From the NCBI GenBank assembly GCA_010093685.1, contig MU006217.1:706911-770910 (forward strand): a DNA stretch of 64,000 nucleotides. Reading direction: 5' to 3'. The notes under the pieces were generated by a model, which was not told where the DNA came from, did not search any database, and saw only the letters and a program-made list of their open reading frames with translations. The translations under genes were made by a program, and so were the position numbers. Origin of the DNA: Ophiobolus disseminans (Eukaryota; Ascomycota; Dothideomycetes; Pleosporales; Phaeosphaeriaceae). Below are positions 63,422 through 64,000 of the stretch, piece by piece (positions within the stretch are counted from its first letter, which is position 1; the number at the start of each line of letters is the position of its first letter).

Positions 63422-64000
63422 GGTGGGCGAATGTGGCTGTTGAATTTGCGTTTGAGAGTTCTGGTCAAGGTGGGGTGTGGGTGACTGGGACAGCCGAGCG
63501 CGCGAGGAAATATAGCCTGAGGCGCTGCTCCAAGCTTCTGAGACAGCCGATTGAAGGGTTCCAGGCAGTCGTTGAGGGCGTATCAAGGGCCGGGTGGCGG
63601 GTGGTGGACCAAGTAAAGCGGCAGCGGGGCAGTTTATGTAGCCATGGAGAAGCGACGAACAAGCGTGATGATGCGTGTACAATGCTGCGGCAGCGGCCTA
63701 TTTGCCGAGCAAGAAGGCGTGCGAACGGGTGAAGGCTCAGCACGAGGTGAGTGCTGGGTGTGATTGTCGACTGTCGTAGCACGAAACGGTCAACGGGTTC
63801 CGATGGCGTTTGGCGCGCTCGGAACGGAAATGCGATGGATGTTCGGAGGAGAGGCAGCTGGAAGGCGCGTCTGCGGGCGAATGTTGGCTCTCTAGATACA
63901 AGAATCTGGCGGCAAGGCTCGGCAAGAGGCTGTCGACGTGTAGAGAAGCACGTCGAAGGCGCGATGCGTTTGTTGCAGGCAGCCAGGCCCGCGTCATTGC
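63422..64000. other. Upstream region of the UBX gene
   Basis: The last ~580 bp hold the promoter and leader of the UBX gene. Open frames here lack motifs and are Arg/Ser/Leu-rich, as expected of non-coding GC-rich sequence. Confidence 0.45.

Overview
This window is nuclear DNA of a filamentous ascomycete, most likely a Dothideomycete. The class is an inference from gene content and gene style, not a measured placement. Eukaryotic evidence is direct: most genes are split by introns of about 45-80 nt with GTRNGY donors, CTAAC/TACTAAC-like branch sites and YAG acceptors. The gene set is fungal: PAN1, ATG5, BIG1, a YOR1-type ABC transporter, a Zn2Cys6 regulator and a GH10 xylanase. I saw no rRNA, intact tRNA, CRISPR array or complete transposon.

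Layout. Bases 1-8.5 kb: the 5' part of PAN1 (cut by the window edge), a small coiled-coil protein, the methionine-salvage isomerase MRI1, an IZH3-like membrane receptor and a Zn2Cys6 regulator. Bases 8.5-14.2 kb are gene-poor and hold broken relics: a frameshifted piece resembling the N-terminal part of fungal AAA ATPases, and head-to-head with it a DUF7708-type NLR N-terminal module with a stop in place of a tryptophan. Bases 14.2-27 kb: a 62-aa membrane microprotein, an unknown protein, ornithine aminotransferase, the YOR1-like transporter and a tail-anchored unknown. Bases 28.1-31.6 kb form a second decayed patch: a membrane-protein gene split by one in-frame TGA, a small gene with several stops, and an apparently intact polytopic membrane protein.

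Bases 33-44.4 kb are dense housekeeping: a CobW/COG0523 metallochaperone GTPase divergent from a small stress-type protein, ATG5, the NatB auxiliary subunit MDM20/NAA25, mitochondrial methionyl-tRNA synthetase and a two-TM protein with 11-residue repeats. Bases 44.8-52.3 kb: a FAD monooxygenase, the NF-X1 zinc-finger protein FAP1, BIG1 and a small TMEM254-like membrane protein. Bases 52.4-54.1 kb are noncoding, with a strong G-tract cluster and a hairpin. Bases 54.1-57.2 kb: a secreted GH10 xylanase, an inverted-repeat element and an NTF2/SnoaL-like protein. Bases 57.4-63.4 kb: an unknown 222-aa protein separated by a single in-frame TAG from a large protein with UBA-like segments, a WW-like motif and a UIM-like motif. 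A UBA-UAS-UIM-UBX protein (Ubx5/UBXN7 type) converges on it, so this end looks like a ubiquitin-receptor neighbourhood.

Most genes work independently, as is usual in fungal chromosomes. The points most worth following are the TAG junction at 58146, the NLR/AAA relics at 10.3-12.7 kb, the TGA-split membrane gene at 28704 and the UBA/WW/UIM protein. All exon structures were inferred by eye from splice signals and reading frame, without transcript data.
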